A stretch of DNA of 64,000 nt from Paenibacillus sedimenti (GTDB lineage Bacteria; Bacillota; Bacilli; Paenibacillales; NBRC-103111), in the NCBI RefSeq assembly GCF_014534655.1, contig NZ_JACVVD010000003.1, positions 248,001 to 312,000 of the forward strand, given 5' to 3'. Under the pieces are notes generated by a model. It was given only the letters and a program-made list of their open reading frames with translations, did no database searches and had not been told where the DNA came from. Of this stretch, positions 17,615-25,815 are shown piece after piece (the stretch's first letter is position 1; each line of letters starts with the position of its first letter). The translations under genes were made by a program, and so were the position numbers.

Positions 17615-18943
17615 TCAGTAAATCTCTCCCCTGCCGTCCAGTCCTTCTTGCTGAGCTCGCTGCTGATCGTAAGCGGCAAGCAAATATCCCATTTTCTCAT
17701 AATCATCCTTATTTACGCGGACCTGAAACAACATATCTTCGCCGTCCACTTCATTCGTAAGCACATCGCCTATCCGGTAGACGAGAGATATCATATCGCC
17801 TTTCTCAGCCGGAATGCGGAACAGCTTATTCTCTCCCATCAGCTTCTCTTGAACAGCAATCCGCAGTCGCTCTAAATCCTCTTGCGTGTAGGCGCTGATT
17901 TTCAGGAAATCACCTTCGGTTGAAAGCATTTCTTTCTCCTGCTGCGTGCAAAGATCAATTTTGTTAAAGACCGTAAGCTGCTCCTTCTGATGAGCGCCAA
18001 GCTCCTCCAGCACCTCAGCCACGACCCGCATCTGTTCGTTCCGCATATCTGTCGAACTATCGACGACATGCAGAATCAGATCGGCTTCATTGGCTTCCTC
18101 CAACGTAGCACGGAAAGAAGCGACCAGATCATGCGGCAGGTTCTGAATGAAACCTACGGTGTCCGTCAGAACGATTTCCTTGCCGCTTGGCAGCTCCATC
18201 GTCCGGGAAGTCGGATCCAGCGTAGCGAATAGCTGGTTCTCCACGTAAACGTCAGCTTGCGTCAGCTGCTTGAGCAGCGTTGACTTTCCTGCGTTCGTAT
18301 AGCCCACGAGCGCGACTTGAAAAACACCCGTTTTCTTACGGCGTTCACGGTGCAGGTTGCGATGACGCACGACTTCCTCCAATTGCGCTTTCAGCTCGTC
18401 AATTCGGCCGCGAATGTGCCTGCGATCGGTTTCCAGCTTTGATTCACCTGGCCCCCTCGTACCGATACCGCCTCCAAGACGCGACAAGTTTTTGCCTTGT
18501 CCTGAAAGACGTGGCAGCAAATAGCTAAGCTGGGCCAGCTCTACCTGAATAATCCCTTCACGCGTCTTTGCGCGCTGCGCGAAGATATCCAAGATTAACT
18601 GCGTACGATCTATAATTTTGACATCGAGTGCCGTCTCCAGATTGCGTACCTGCGCACCAGAAAGTTCTTGGTCGAAGATCGCGGTGTTGGCACCCAGCTC
18701 TTCGATTCTCGCCTTCAGTTCCTCTACCTTTCCTTTACCGATAAACCAACGGGTATCAGCGGTTTCCTTGTTCTGCGTCATGGTTTCAAGTACAAGCACG
18801 CCGGCCGTTTCGGCTAATTTGACCAGTTCCTGAAGGGAATACGCTGCCAGCTCTTCATTCTTTTTCTGCTTTTGAGTAACCAGGCTGACGAGCACAGCCC
18901 TATCTTGAATTTCACTGTCTACGATATGTGAAGTTTGTTTCAT
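17615..18943 (-). CDS. hflX: Ribosome-associated GTPase HflX
   Basis: Translational GTPase that splits stalled or stress-damaged ribosomes. The N-terminal HflX domain at 1-180 ends in the family sequence LSRLGGGIGTRGPGE; the G domain has G1 GYTNAGKST, G3 DTVGFIQ, and G4 NKID; a C-terminal domain follows. 442 aa. AAGGAG immediately precedes the ATG, and this SD overlaps the stop codon of the degraded frame upstream. Operon with ynbB. Confidence 0.97.
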   Translation of the reverse strand: MKQTSHIVDSEIQDRAVLVSLVTQKQKKNEELAAYSLQELVKLAETAGVLVLETMTQNKETADTRWFIGKGKVEELKARIEELGANTAIFDQELSGAQVRNLETALDVKIIDRTQLILDIFAQRAKTREGIIQVELAQLSYLLPRLSGQGKNLSRLGGGIGTRGPGESKLETDRRHIRGRIDELKAQLEEVVRHRNLHRERRKKTGVFQVALVGYTNAGKSTLLKQLTQADVYVENQLFATLDPTSRTMELPSGKEIVLTDTVGFIQNLPHDLVASFRATLEEANEADLILHVVDSSTDMRNEQMRVVAEVLEELGAHQKEQLTVFNKIDLCTQQEKEMLSTEGDFLKISAYTQEDLERLRIAVQEKLMGENKLFRIPAEKGDMISLVYRIGDVLTNEVDGEDMLFQVRVNKDDYEKMGYLLAAYDQQRAQQEGLDGRGEIY

Positions 18944-18954
18944 ATGATTTCTCC

Positions 18955-19338
18955 TTAGCGTTTTTCGCCAAATAAGTCGGCATCGTGAGCATAGCTTGGT
19001 GGCGCCATCCAGAATTGGACATAACCCACCATCATTGTGGAGGAAAAGGAAGGGAAAGTCAATTTGACCGGCTGGACCGTTCGTGAGGCATTAAAGAACT
19101 TCAACATTGGAAAATGTACAACAGAATCGTTCTCCACAAGTGTATGGATGACCTCTCATTGGATTTTATCCAGCAGAATTGCCCTGAATTCTAGTTGCGG
19201 ATCTGTTTTGTAGTGATTTCATTGTACAAAATCCAATCCTCGCCTGTAAAACTTCACGACTCGCGCCAAAACACCGTACGATTTCCAATGGAATAAGCCT
19301 TGTACCCTGCATCGATCCTAAACAGCACAAAAAAACTG
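18955..19338 (-). pseudogene. Decayed coding sequence of unknown family between spoVK and hflX
   Basis: About 385 nt where two minus-strand frames read like real protein but are interrupted. The upstream frame (about 19338 to 19191) gives RIDAGYKAYSIGNRTVFWRE, a TGA at 19254-19256, then FTGEDWILYNEITTKQIR and a TAG. The downstream frame continues with PQLEFRAILLDKIQ, a TGA, EVIHTLVENDSVVHF and an end of FWMAPPSYAHDADLF at the TAA beside the hflX SD. I recognise no family. It could be one gene broken by one frameshift and two stops. A short GTG-started frame of 60 codons (18955-19137) might still be translated. Confidence 0.4.
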
Positions 19339-19359
19339 TCCAACACCTAAGTCGAACAG
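19329..19359 (-). terminator. Terminator downstream of spoVK
   Basis: On the minus strand CTGTTCGAC pairs through all nine positions (with G-U) to GTTGGACAG, followed by seven T. It lies 11 nt after the spoVK stop and also at the head of the decayed frame. Confidence 0.88.
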
Positions 19360-19369
19360 CCTGCTTCAA

Positions 19370-20305
19370 TTATTTAATTTTCAGGTCTTCAGGACGTATG
19401 GACATCAATTCTGCCTTGGACGGTGGGTTGATATACTGGCTAAGAAGGCGGACAGCCTGGTGCCGCATCGATTTTTCCAAAATATTGCGAACATACCTTG
19501 CGTTGCTGAACGCTCTCCATGTCATGGCCTTCTCCTCTGTCAAATGCTGCCTTAACTTTACGATCGTTTGCGGGAGCAGCACATATTCACGTTCCTTCGC
19601 CATGAGCTCCGTAATTTGGATGAGCTGATCAATGTGATAATCTTCGAAATCGACCTGTATCGGAAAACGGGATGGCAGACCGGGATTCGTGGCCAGGAAT
19701 TGCTCCATTTCCTCACTGTAACCGGCCAATATTAAAATAAAGTCGTTCTTTTTATCCTCCATCCCTTTCACCAGCGCGTCGATCGATTCCTTGCCGAAGT
19801 CCTTGTCGCCGCCTCGCGCCAAGCTGTAAGCTTCATCAATAAATAATATGCCGCCCATTGCTTTTTTCATGAGTTCACGCGTTTTGAGAGCAGTATGTCC
19901 AATATACTCTCCGACGAGATCCGCGCGTTCCACTTCAATAAAGTGCCCTTTGCTCAGCACGCCCATCGCATGAAACATGCGCCCCATAAGCCGTGCCACT
20001 GTCGTTTTCCCCGTACCCGGACTTCCTTTGAAAATCATATGATAGACGTGAGAGTTACTTACCAGACCAGCCTCTGCGCGAAATTGAGAAATTTGCAGCA
20101 ACGCATAGATTTCATGAACCAATTCTTTCACATTATCGAGACCTATCATTTGATTCAGCTCTTTGAAAATTTCAGACAGCGGGCCTTCTTGCGGCGTTCG
20201 CTTTCCGATCAGCTGTGGCTCGGCTTCAGCCATTTGCGAGGCGTGAGGCTCCGGTTGCCGCAATACGATGTTGATTTGTCTCGATGGCAGGCTTCGACCA
20301 CTCAT
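19370..20305 (-). CDS. spoVK: Stage V sporulation AAA+ ATPase SpoVK
   Basis: CbbX-like AAA+ protein needed for spore maturation. Walker A is GSPGTGKTT, Walker B is GGILFIDEAY, and sensor 1/arginine-finger segments follow (ILAGYSEEM, NPGLPSRF). The core begins near residue 45 (LNQMIGLDNVKE). Start is ATG 20305 with GAGGTG upstream, giving 311 aa; an upstream in-frame start at 20383 has no support. It precedes hflX-ynbB-glnRA as in other Bacillales. It marks the host as a spore-former. Confidence 0.95.
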   Translation of the reverse strand: MSGRSLPSRQINIVLRQPEPHASQMAEAEPQLIGKRTPQEGPLSEIFKELNQMIGLDNVKELVHEIYALLQISQFRAEAGLVSNSHVYHMIFKGSPGTGKTTVARLMGRMFHAMGVLSKGHFIEVERADLVGEYIGHTALKTRELMKKAMGGILFIDEAYSLARGGDKDFGKESIDALVKGMEDKKNDFILILAGYSEEMEQFLATNPGLPSRFPIQVDFEDYHIDQLIQITELMAKEREYVLLPQTIVKLRQHLTEEKAMTWRAFSNARYVRNILEKSMRHQAVRLLSQYINPPSKAELMSIRPEDLKIK

Positions 20306-20418
20306 GAGGATCACCTCGTTTAATTGTTGGTGGACACATCGTTCATAGAAGTACCCATTAATCCATCTTACGCGTATAGGCAACTCTTTATGATTTCTTA
20401 GCAGACGCGAGTTACAAC

Positions 20419-21369
20419 TTATCCCAAATGCTGCTGAATAAACGTATTCACTATTGCCGCATGACCCCGCACGGTTTCATGACCCAAAAAAGGATTGATT
20501 TGGAGCTCCTTTTCTTTGGAGACTATCGCTTGATAAGCGGCAAAAACGGTCTCCGGCAAACATACCGTATCCTTGAGACCTACCGACATCCAGACTGGCA
20601 TCTTGATACGGTCGGCCAGATTCACAATATCAAAATAGCTAAGCGTCGACAGCACACTGTCCAAGCGCCCCTGAGCATGGCTGACGAACTGTGCGATCTC
20701 GGTTAGCGAGCCGGTCGAGTTGAACAAGCCAAAGTCCATGTGACACATGTTCGGAATAGCGGCTACCACCATACGAACACTCGTTTCCAATGCCCCGGTA
20801 AGCAGTGCCAAGCCTCCTCCCTGCGAGACGCCCATGGCAATGATGCGGCCGCTATCAACCTCCGGCTGCTGCTTAGCGCAGTGAATGGCCCGGATCGCAT
20901 CGATGGCCAGAGCTTTATAGTAGCAGCTTTGCGGATCGAGAATGCCCTGGGTTATCCAGCCCTTGGTCATGCCATATGTTTGTGGCAGGCTGTTGCCCGT
21001 CTCTCCGCTTTGACCGCGTATATCGATCGCCAGCACGGCGTAACCCATCAGCAGCCAAGCCGCGTAGTCTTCAGGCTCACCTTTGGAGCCTGTATAGCCG
21101 TGAAACATAACGATGCATGGCAAAGGCTGATTCGCACCTACTTCCGGAACTAGATACCAGCTGTGTATAGGTGTCTGCGCATATCCTTCATAAATGAGTT
21201 TGTAGGCGCGAACAAGGTTCATCGCCGTATTCACAGGAAGAAGTTCCATTAGCAACGGCTTTTCTTCTTCTGCCAGCACTTTCTCCCAGTAGCTGGATAA
21301 ATCAGCTGGTTTCTGTAAGCTTGGGACATATCGATACAGTTCTTCGATTCTTTTTTGAATAGCGTTCAA
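20419..21369 (-). CDS. Acetyl-xylan esterase / cephalosporin-C deacetylase-type esterase (CE7)
   Basis: Alpha/beta hydrolase with the CE7 pattern: MFHGYTG oxyanion segment, RGQSG, nucleophile elbow GVSQGGG with Ser near residue 180, a DTVCLPET aspartate loop and the final HETVRGH histidine region. It should deacetylate sugars or small esters. Start: an ATG at 21402 lies inside what reads as the 5' end of another gene. The TTG at 21369 has a perfect AGGGGGAG SD at 7 nt and leaves exactly the part that resembles the family, so I choose it (316 aa). No signal peptide, so cytosolic. Confidence 0.85.
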   Translation of the reverse strand: MNAIQKRIEELYRYVPSLQKPADLSSYWEKVLAEEEKPLLMELLPVNTAMNLVRAYKLIYEGYAQTPIHSWYLVPEVGANQPLPCIVMFHGYTGSKGEPEDYAAWLLMGYAVLAIDIRGQSGETGNSLPQTYGMTKGWITQGILDPQSCYYKALAIDAIRAIHCAKQQPEVDSGRIIAMGVSQGGGLALLTGALETSVRMVVAAIPNMCHMDFGLFNSTGSLTEIAQFVSHAQGRLDSVLSTLSYFDIVNLADRIKMPVWMSVGLKDTVCLPETVFAAYQAIVSKEKELQINPFLGHETVRGHAAIVNTFIQQHLG

Positions 21370-21382
21370 TTCCGCTCTCCCC

Positions 21383-21448
21383 CTAATCACGGCCAATTCC
21401 ATTGGCTGCTCCTGTAATAACGGCAACTTTGCCTTTATAACCTTGCAT
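21383..21448 (-). pseudogene. 5'-end relic of a short-chain dehydrogenase gene
   Basis: In this frame the 21 codons before a TAG read MQGYKGKVAVITGAANGIG plus R and D. KGKVAVITGAANGIG is the beta1-turn-alphaA NAD(P)-binding signature of classical SDRs (TGxxxGIG). The frame then stops and the esterase begins in another frame 13 nt further on. The rest of the SDR is absent, so the gene appears to have been cut off by a deletion or recombination that joined it to the esterase. The MQ start lacks a good SD. Confidence 0.7.
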
Positions 21449-21516
21449 CTTCTTAAGCCTCATTTCATCGCATTTCTTGTCAATTCCTGCGCTTTCCCGG
21501 GAAATCAGGATTTTTG

Positions 21517-22146
21517 TTAGAATCCGAATGCATCCTCATTTCGAAAATGCGATGTATCCCCATGAAGCACGATTCGCTGATTGCCATCTTTCCACTCGAC
21601 CATACTTAAGCATGTAGGATGAAAATATGGCGGATTCCATAATTCGGCGAGCTCTCTTTGCTCGAAATGAGCCATGATCACTTTCAATGTAACGGAATGT
21701 GAAACGAGACAAATCGTTTTACCTGCATGTTCAACCAGCAACCGCTCCAGCGCGGGCAGAACTCTCGCTAGCAAGTCCTGGTAGGACTCACCTGATGCAG
21801 GCATATACCGGTGCGGCTCGTTCCAGAATGCGTGGAAATTGTCCTTATCTTCCTGCTTGATTTCTTCCGCAATGCGGCCTTCCCAGGCACCAAGATTCAT
21901 CTCCATCCAATCATCGGATGAGATAATCGGCAGCGCGCGCCTGCCTTTAACGATAGTTGCCGTTTGGAGGGTGCGACCGCTGCTGCTTGCGCAAATCACA
22001 TCGAATGGCACATCTTCAAGCGCTTCCGAGAGCCACAACGCCTGCATTCTCCCTAGTGGCGACAGCGGCGAATCCGAATGTCCTTGCAATCTGTGCTCTA
22101 TATTCCATTCCGTTTCCCCGTGCCTGATCAAATACAACTTCGTCAT
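21517..22146 (-). CDS. Histidine phosphatase family protein (PhoE/GpmB-like)
   Basis: Phosphoglycerate-mutase-fold phosphatase. The catalytic phospho-histidine motif is LIRHGETEWN at the N-terminus, the acid GAWEGR region near residue 90, and the second histidine VSHSV near 148. 209 aa is typical. The substrate is uncertain: such enzymes in Bacillales act on phosphorylated metabolites rather than as glycolytic mutases. The end of the gene lies about 150 nt upstream of the esterase. Confidence 0.9.
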   Translation of the reverse strand: MTKLYLIRHGETEWNIEHRLQGHSDSPLSPLGRMQALWLSEALEDVPFDVICASSSGRTLQTATIVKGRRALPIISSDDWMEMNLGAWEGRIAEEIKQEDKDNFHAFWNEPHRYMPASGESYQDLLARVLPALERLLVEHAGKTICLVSHSVTLKVIMAHFEQRELAELWNPPYFHPTCLSMVEWKDGNQRIVLHGDTSHFRNEDAFGF

Positions 22147-22411
22147 CGGTACTTCCCCCGCTCCTTAGTTAAGTGAATAGCAGCAAAGCCACAAAAGCTT
22201 TCGGATCCAGCGCTCCAAAGTAACGGCGAAGCTCGATTCCGGCTAAACGTTCACGAATAGCAAACTCTTCATATCGCGCACCTCGAAGCTTGGCAACTCT
22301 GCTGCGAATGGATTTAATGCCTTTGGACTGAATTTTATCGGCATTAACCTTTAATGCCATTACAACATTCTCAATCTCGGAGTTAAAGCCCTTGCTCGGA
22401 CGGCTCGTTGA

Positions 22412-22437
22412 TATGAGAAAAACGTCTATCGATGTCC
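22412..22437. repeat. Short dispersed repeat, copy 2
   Basis: Partner of 4055-4080 (22/26 identical), lying inside the filler of the lipoate ligase pseudogene. Confidence 0.45.
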
Positions 22438-22494
22438 TTTCGAAGATGAGCGACCGCGTTTAGCGAAAGTTTTTATCGCCAATAGGAAAGTTTG

Positions 22495-22515
22495 TTAAGC
22501 ACTTTAGTGCTTTAA
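22495..22515. repeat. Palindrome inside the lipoate ligase pseudogene
   Basis: TTAAGCAC-TTTA-GTGCTTTAA forms a perfect 6-8 bp hairpin within the non-homologous filler. Confidence 0.55.
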
Positions 22516-22668
22516 CGAAGTTAAACTTTCTTATGTGGTAGAAGAGCAAATAGCTCTCATTCATAGGCAGCCGCCTAAGTGCGTACTCTTCAATAGCCAA
22601 ATTCACTCTAGGGTCTGTAATGCCTTCGTTATGTATAAACAGCATGCTTGTACTCTCCTTCATTATGA

Positions 22669-23142
22669 TTATATTGGGATCGTCATCGTTCGGTTTAAAG
22701 TAGACATCCCTAAAGATTGATAAAAGGCGATTGCACGACTATTAAATTCCCAAACGTTCAACTCCAAAGATGAAGCTTGACGATTCTTCGCCCATTGCAA
22801 GGAAGCCGCATACAGCATAGTGCCGATGCCTTGCCTTTGATAAGCGGGATCGACAGCCAGTTCGTTCATGTACGCATAAGTGCGTGGTACTAGGGCTTCG
22901 TAAGGCGGGCTCTTTTTCAGCTCCAGCATGGCGACTCCAACGATTCTCGTCTCGTACTCGGCAACAAGAATGACTTTAGTGTTCTGGTCCGAGTAGCTGC
23001 GGAACCACCCCATAGCAACAACGCGATCCAACTTAGCGAACACATGCGGGAGTGCATCGGCATGCTCTTCCTGACCGAACCGGATGATTGCATTCACAGC
23101 ATCGTAATCTTCTGCTTTTGCCGTACGTATACTAATTTCCAA
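22669..23142 (-). CDS. GNAT family N-acetyltransferase
   Basis: Single GNAT fold of 157 aa with the acetyl-CoA loop in AVDPAYQRQGIGTMLYAASL and a C-terminal NSRAIAFYQSLGM. The substrate is unknown. Start: the TTG at 23142 is placed 8 nt after a perfect GGGAGGG; the longer ATG frame to 23184 would cover that SD. Near an lplJ remnant, in a patch of small accessory genes. Confidence 0.85.
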   Translation of the reverse strand: MEISIRTAKAEDYDAVNAIIRFGQEEHADALPHVFAKLDRVVAMGWFRSYSDQNTKVILVAEYETRIVGVAMLELKKSPPYEALVPRTYAYMNELAVDPAYQRQGIGTMLYAASLQWAKNRQASSLELNVWEFNSRAIAFYQSLGMSTLNRTMTIPI

Positions 23143-23301
23143 AGTTATGTCCCTCCCGCAATCACTTGCATCAATGGTAATCACAGCTTACAATAAAGTG
23201 CAATTTTTTTCCACTTTTACAACGTGAAATGATTGTATTTTTATTCATAAATATGTATATTTATTTATATTATTTACTTTCATAGAGGGGAAGAAGATGA
23301 C

Positions 23302-24084
23302 ATGAACCTAAACCGCACCCATTTTGTTGAGATGGATGAGATAGCCGCGCGTACTTGGCCCGCTGAATCAACCGACGCTCTGGATAACTGGCTGTTACGC
23401 GAATCTCAAGGGGTGACCAAACGGGCAAACAGTGTGCTCGCCATCGGCGAATACCCTAAGGACCCCGCATGGCCGCAGAAAGCAGAAAAGTATTATAAGG
23501 AACGTGGCTTACCGTCCATTTTTCATGTTAGCGGCGCTTCACCTGACGGGTTGGATAAATTCCTTGCCGATAACGGGTATATAGCAGACACTCCCTGCCT
23601 CTTCATGACTGCGAACAGTCAGGAAGTTCGAGAGAAGGCGCTGCAAGCTGCGCTGCTCAAGGGTCCTGCGTCAGTTGATACAGTCTGGACGCAACAAGCT
23701 GATGCTGCTTGGATCGAAGCATTTCTGCAACTGGAACAATTCCCAGAGACGCGATTATCATTTTATACCGGTTTGTTTGAAAGGATGCCGGAACCCAAAG
23801 GATTTGTTCGACTTTTGCAGGACGGAGAAACGGTGGCTGCAGCCACTGCTATTCTAGAGGATGGCTGGGCAGGTTTTGTCAACGTCGTCGTAAGCGAGGC
23901 TTGCCGCGGACAAGGTCTTGGTTACTCGCTGATGCATGCGCTCACCGCTTGGAGTCTGGAACAAGGGGCAACGAAGCAATATCTGCAAGTCATTGCCGAC
24001 AATAAGCCCGCAGTGAATTTATATGAAAAACTGGGCTACCAGGCGCTTTATGGCTATCATTACCGTATTAAGTATGATTTGTAG
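23302..24084 (+). CDS. GNAT family N-acetyltransferase (two-part, 260 aa)
   Basis: The C-terminal half is a GNAT domain (VVVSEACRGQGLGYSLMHAL, NKPAVNLYEKLGY). The N-terminal ~120 residues are a degenerate GNAT-like half (NWLLRESQGVTKRANSVLAI), an arrangement frequent in Bacillales 'YobR/YqjY-like' proteins. The substrate is unknown. The ATG at 23302 follows GAGGGGAAG; an earlier ATG overlaps a TGA. The upstream ~115 nt is very AT-rich and probably carries the promoter. Confidence 0.85.
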   Translation: MNLNRTHFVEMDEIAARTWPAESTDALDNWLLRESQGVTKRANSVLAIGEYPKDPAWPQKAEKYYKERGLPSIFHVSGASPDGLDKFLADNGYIADTPCLFMTANSQEVREKALQAALLKGPASVDTVWTQQADAAWIEAFLQLEQFPETRLSFYTGLFERMPEPKGFVRLLQDGETVAAATAILEDGWAGFVNVVVSEACRGQGLGYSLMHALTAWSLEQGATKQYLQVIADNKPAVNLYEKLGYQALYGYHYRIKYDL

Positions 24085-24137
24085 GTTCTTGCATCATCCT
24101 AACAGGGAATCTTTTAGGATGAAAGGAGCTTTTTCCC

Positions 24138-25007
24138 ATGGCAACAGCTACACCAACGAAGCCGGTCTTCCCGGCCCAGCAGCAGAACCAGCAGCCAGGC
24201 ATTGAGTCGCAAATGAATCCGCGACCGGTTTTTGAAGATGCGCAGTACAAAGCGGCCGGCAAGCTAAAAGATAAAGTCGCGCTCATCACCGGAGGTGACA
24301 GCGGTATCGGCCGTGCGGTTGCGATTGCATATGCCAAAGAAGGCGCGGATGTCGTTCTCGTGTACTTGAACGAACACGGCGATGCGGAAGAGACGCATCG
24401 CCAGGTGGAAGCAGAAGGCCGTAAATGCCTGCATGCGGCTGGCGATATCGGCGATGAGAGCTTCTGCAAGCAGATTATCGATCAAGCCGTGAAACAGTTC
24501 GGCAAGCTGGATATTTTGGTGAACAATGCAGCCGAGCAGCACCCGCAGGCCAGCATAGAGAACATTACAGCGGAACAGTTGGAGCGAACTTTCCGTACGA
24601 ATCTGTTCTCCTTCTTTTATTTGACAAAAGCCGCGCTTCCGCATCTGAAGCCGGGAAGCGCCATTATTAATACAGCTTCCATCACCGCATATCACGGCCA
24701 TGAGCAGCTAATCGACTACGCCTCCACCAAAGGTGCTATTGTTGCGTTCACCCGCTCGCTGTCGCTACAGCTTAACCCGCGAGGCATTCGCGTCAACGGT
24801 GTGGCGCCAGGTCCGATCTGGACACCACTCATCCCTTCTACGTTCACGGCGGAGGAAGTTGCCGTATTCGGCTCGGATACGCCGATGAAACGAGCGGGAC
24901 AGCCGAAGGAGCTGGCCCCGAGCTATGTCTTCCTCGCCTGCGAGGACTCGTCGTACATGGCTGGCCAGATCCTGCACGTGAACGGCGGCACGATCGTAAA
25001 CGGATAG
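24138..25007 (+). CDS. SDR-family oxidoreductase, YdaD/GSP39-like
   Basis: Classical SDR with a ~40-residue N-terminal extension rich in P and Q, the NADP loop ITGGDSGIGRAVA at ~50, NNAAEQHP, active-site serine in NTASITA, catalytic Tyr/Lys in YASTKG, and GPIWTPL. Matches the general-stress SDR family (B. subtilis YdaD/YhxC type), whose substrates are not known. 289 aa. SD AAAGGAG. 53 nt after the GNAT gene and likely co-transcribed with it; closed by a long terminator. Confidence 0.92.
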   Translation: MATATPTKPVFPAQQQNQQPGIESQMNPRPVFEDAQYKAAGKLKDKVALITGGDSGIGRAVAIAYAKEGADVVLVYLNEHGDAEETHRQVEAEGRKCLHAAGDIGDESFCKQIIDQAVKQFGKLDILVNNAAEQHPQASIENITAEQLERTFRTNLFSFFYLTKAALPHLKPGSAIINTASITAYHGHEQLIDYASTKGAIVAFTRSLSLQLNPRGIRVNGVAPGPIWTPLIPSTFTAEEVAVFGSDTPMKRAGQPKELAPSYVFLACEDSSYMAGQILHVNGGTIVNG

Positions 25008-25032
25008 CAGTATGTAACTATGCCAACAAGGA

Positions 25033-25092
25033 AAACAAATGGGACTGTCTCATTAGGTCTGAAAAGACCTGAGGGACAGCCCCATTTGTTTA
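25033..25092. terminator. Long bidirectional terminator
   Basis: Stem AAACAAATGGG-CTGTC / GACAG-CCCCATTTGTTT with an inner AGGTC/GACCT stem, between the convergent SDR and ydcF-like genes. Confidence 0.88.
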
Positions 25093-25112
25093 TCAATCAA
25101 CCATTCGTTTTC

Positions 25113-25802
25113 TCATAAACCTGCTTTCAACAGCATCTTCGTCCATTCCCACTTCGTATACGCGAGCGTTTCTCGCGCTTCATGGTAAGGCATGAACAGT
25201 ACTTCCGATTTTGTGGACGACACGATCGGCTCCTTTAAACCGATGGTTTCCGCTATGTCCAGGGAGCGTGAACCATGGAATTGATGCGTCACGATGATCG
25301 AGCTGACAAGCCCGTGCTCGTCCATGATTTGCTTGCTATAAAGCAAATTCTCATACGTGCTTGTAGCCCGAGGCTCGAGCAATATCCGATTTTGCGGGAT
25401 TCCTTTTTTGACCAGATAATTGCGCATCCCTTCTGCTTCCGTCAATTTGGACCCGTTATGGTCCAGACCGCCGGAGACGATGACGCGCTGAAATTTCCCC
25501 TGCCCGTAAAGCTTTACCGCCAGATCGAGACGTTCCTGCAGCCCAGGACTCGGTATATCCTTGCGCAGGGATGCTCCCAATACGATACCCACATCTACCT
25601 GCTTTGGAAGAACTTGATCAGGGGCTCGCTGCACTTTCCACTGGATATAAACAATCCACCCGATACCTATTACGAAAACGACGAGCAGCAGTTGGAACAA
25701 GCGACGTAAGAAACTCAAAATCCGGTTAATTTTACCGGAACGAGCGCGATTTCTCGGCTTACGGGAGATGTGACGTTGATTCGGATTCAGCTGCGTTTTC
25801 AT
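25113..25802 (-). CDS. YdcF/SanA-family membrane protein (DUF218)
   Basis: Basic N-terminal tail, one transmembrane helix (about residues 34-55), then an extracytoplasmic DUF218 domain with VDVGIVLGASL, VSGGLDHNG, EAEGMRNYLV and EPRATSTYENL. Members are implicated in envelope functions, with unclear biochemistry. 229 aa. It is followed 13 nt upstream on the same strand by an esterase gene, suggesting an operon of envelope/esterase genes. Confidence 0.88.
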   Translation of the reverse strand: MKTQLNPNQRHISRKPRNRARSGKINRILSFLRRLFQLLLVVFVIGIGWIVYIQWKVQRAPDQVLPKQVDVGIVLGASLRKDIPSPGLQERLDLAVKLYGQGKFQRVIVSGGLDHNGSKLTEAEGMRNYLVKKGIPQNRILLEPRATSTYENLLYSKQIMDEHGLVSSIIVTHQFHGSRSLDIAETIGLKEPIVSSTKSEVLFMPYHEARETLAYTKWEWTKMLLKAGL

Positions 25803-25815
25803 TGTCCTTCTCCCT

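Larger units (their letters stand above)
22169..22663 (-). pseudogene. Remnant of lipoate-protein ligase (lplJ/lplA type) with internal deletions
   Basis: The 5' part reads MLFIHNEGITDPRVNLAIEE and YALRRLPMNESYLLFY, which is the N-terminus of LplJ. It then runs out of homology and ends at a TAA near 22461. Beyond about 22390 the ligase resumes in a different frame: NSEIENVVMALKVNADKIQS, KGIKSIRSRVAKLRG and the C-terminal domain ending (ERLAGIELRRYFGALDPKA). Of a normal ~330 residues only about 120 remain. The lysine-binding and lipoyl-AMP core is gone and part of the C-terminal domain is also missing. About 150 nt of unrelated sequence with a hairpin fills the gap. The remnant cannot code a working enzyme. 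Confidence 0.85.

Noticed and set aside
22460-22663. 67-aa minus ORF as a new small protein
   Set aside because: It is the 5' piece of the lipoate ligase pseudogene; the last 25 residues are read-through into filler.
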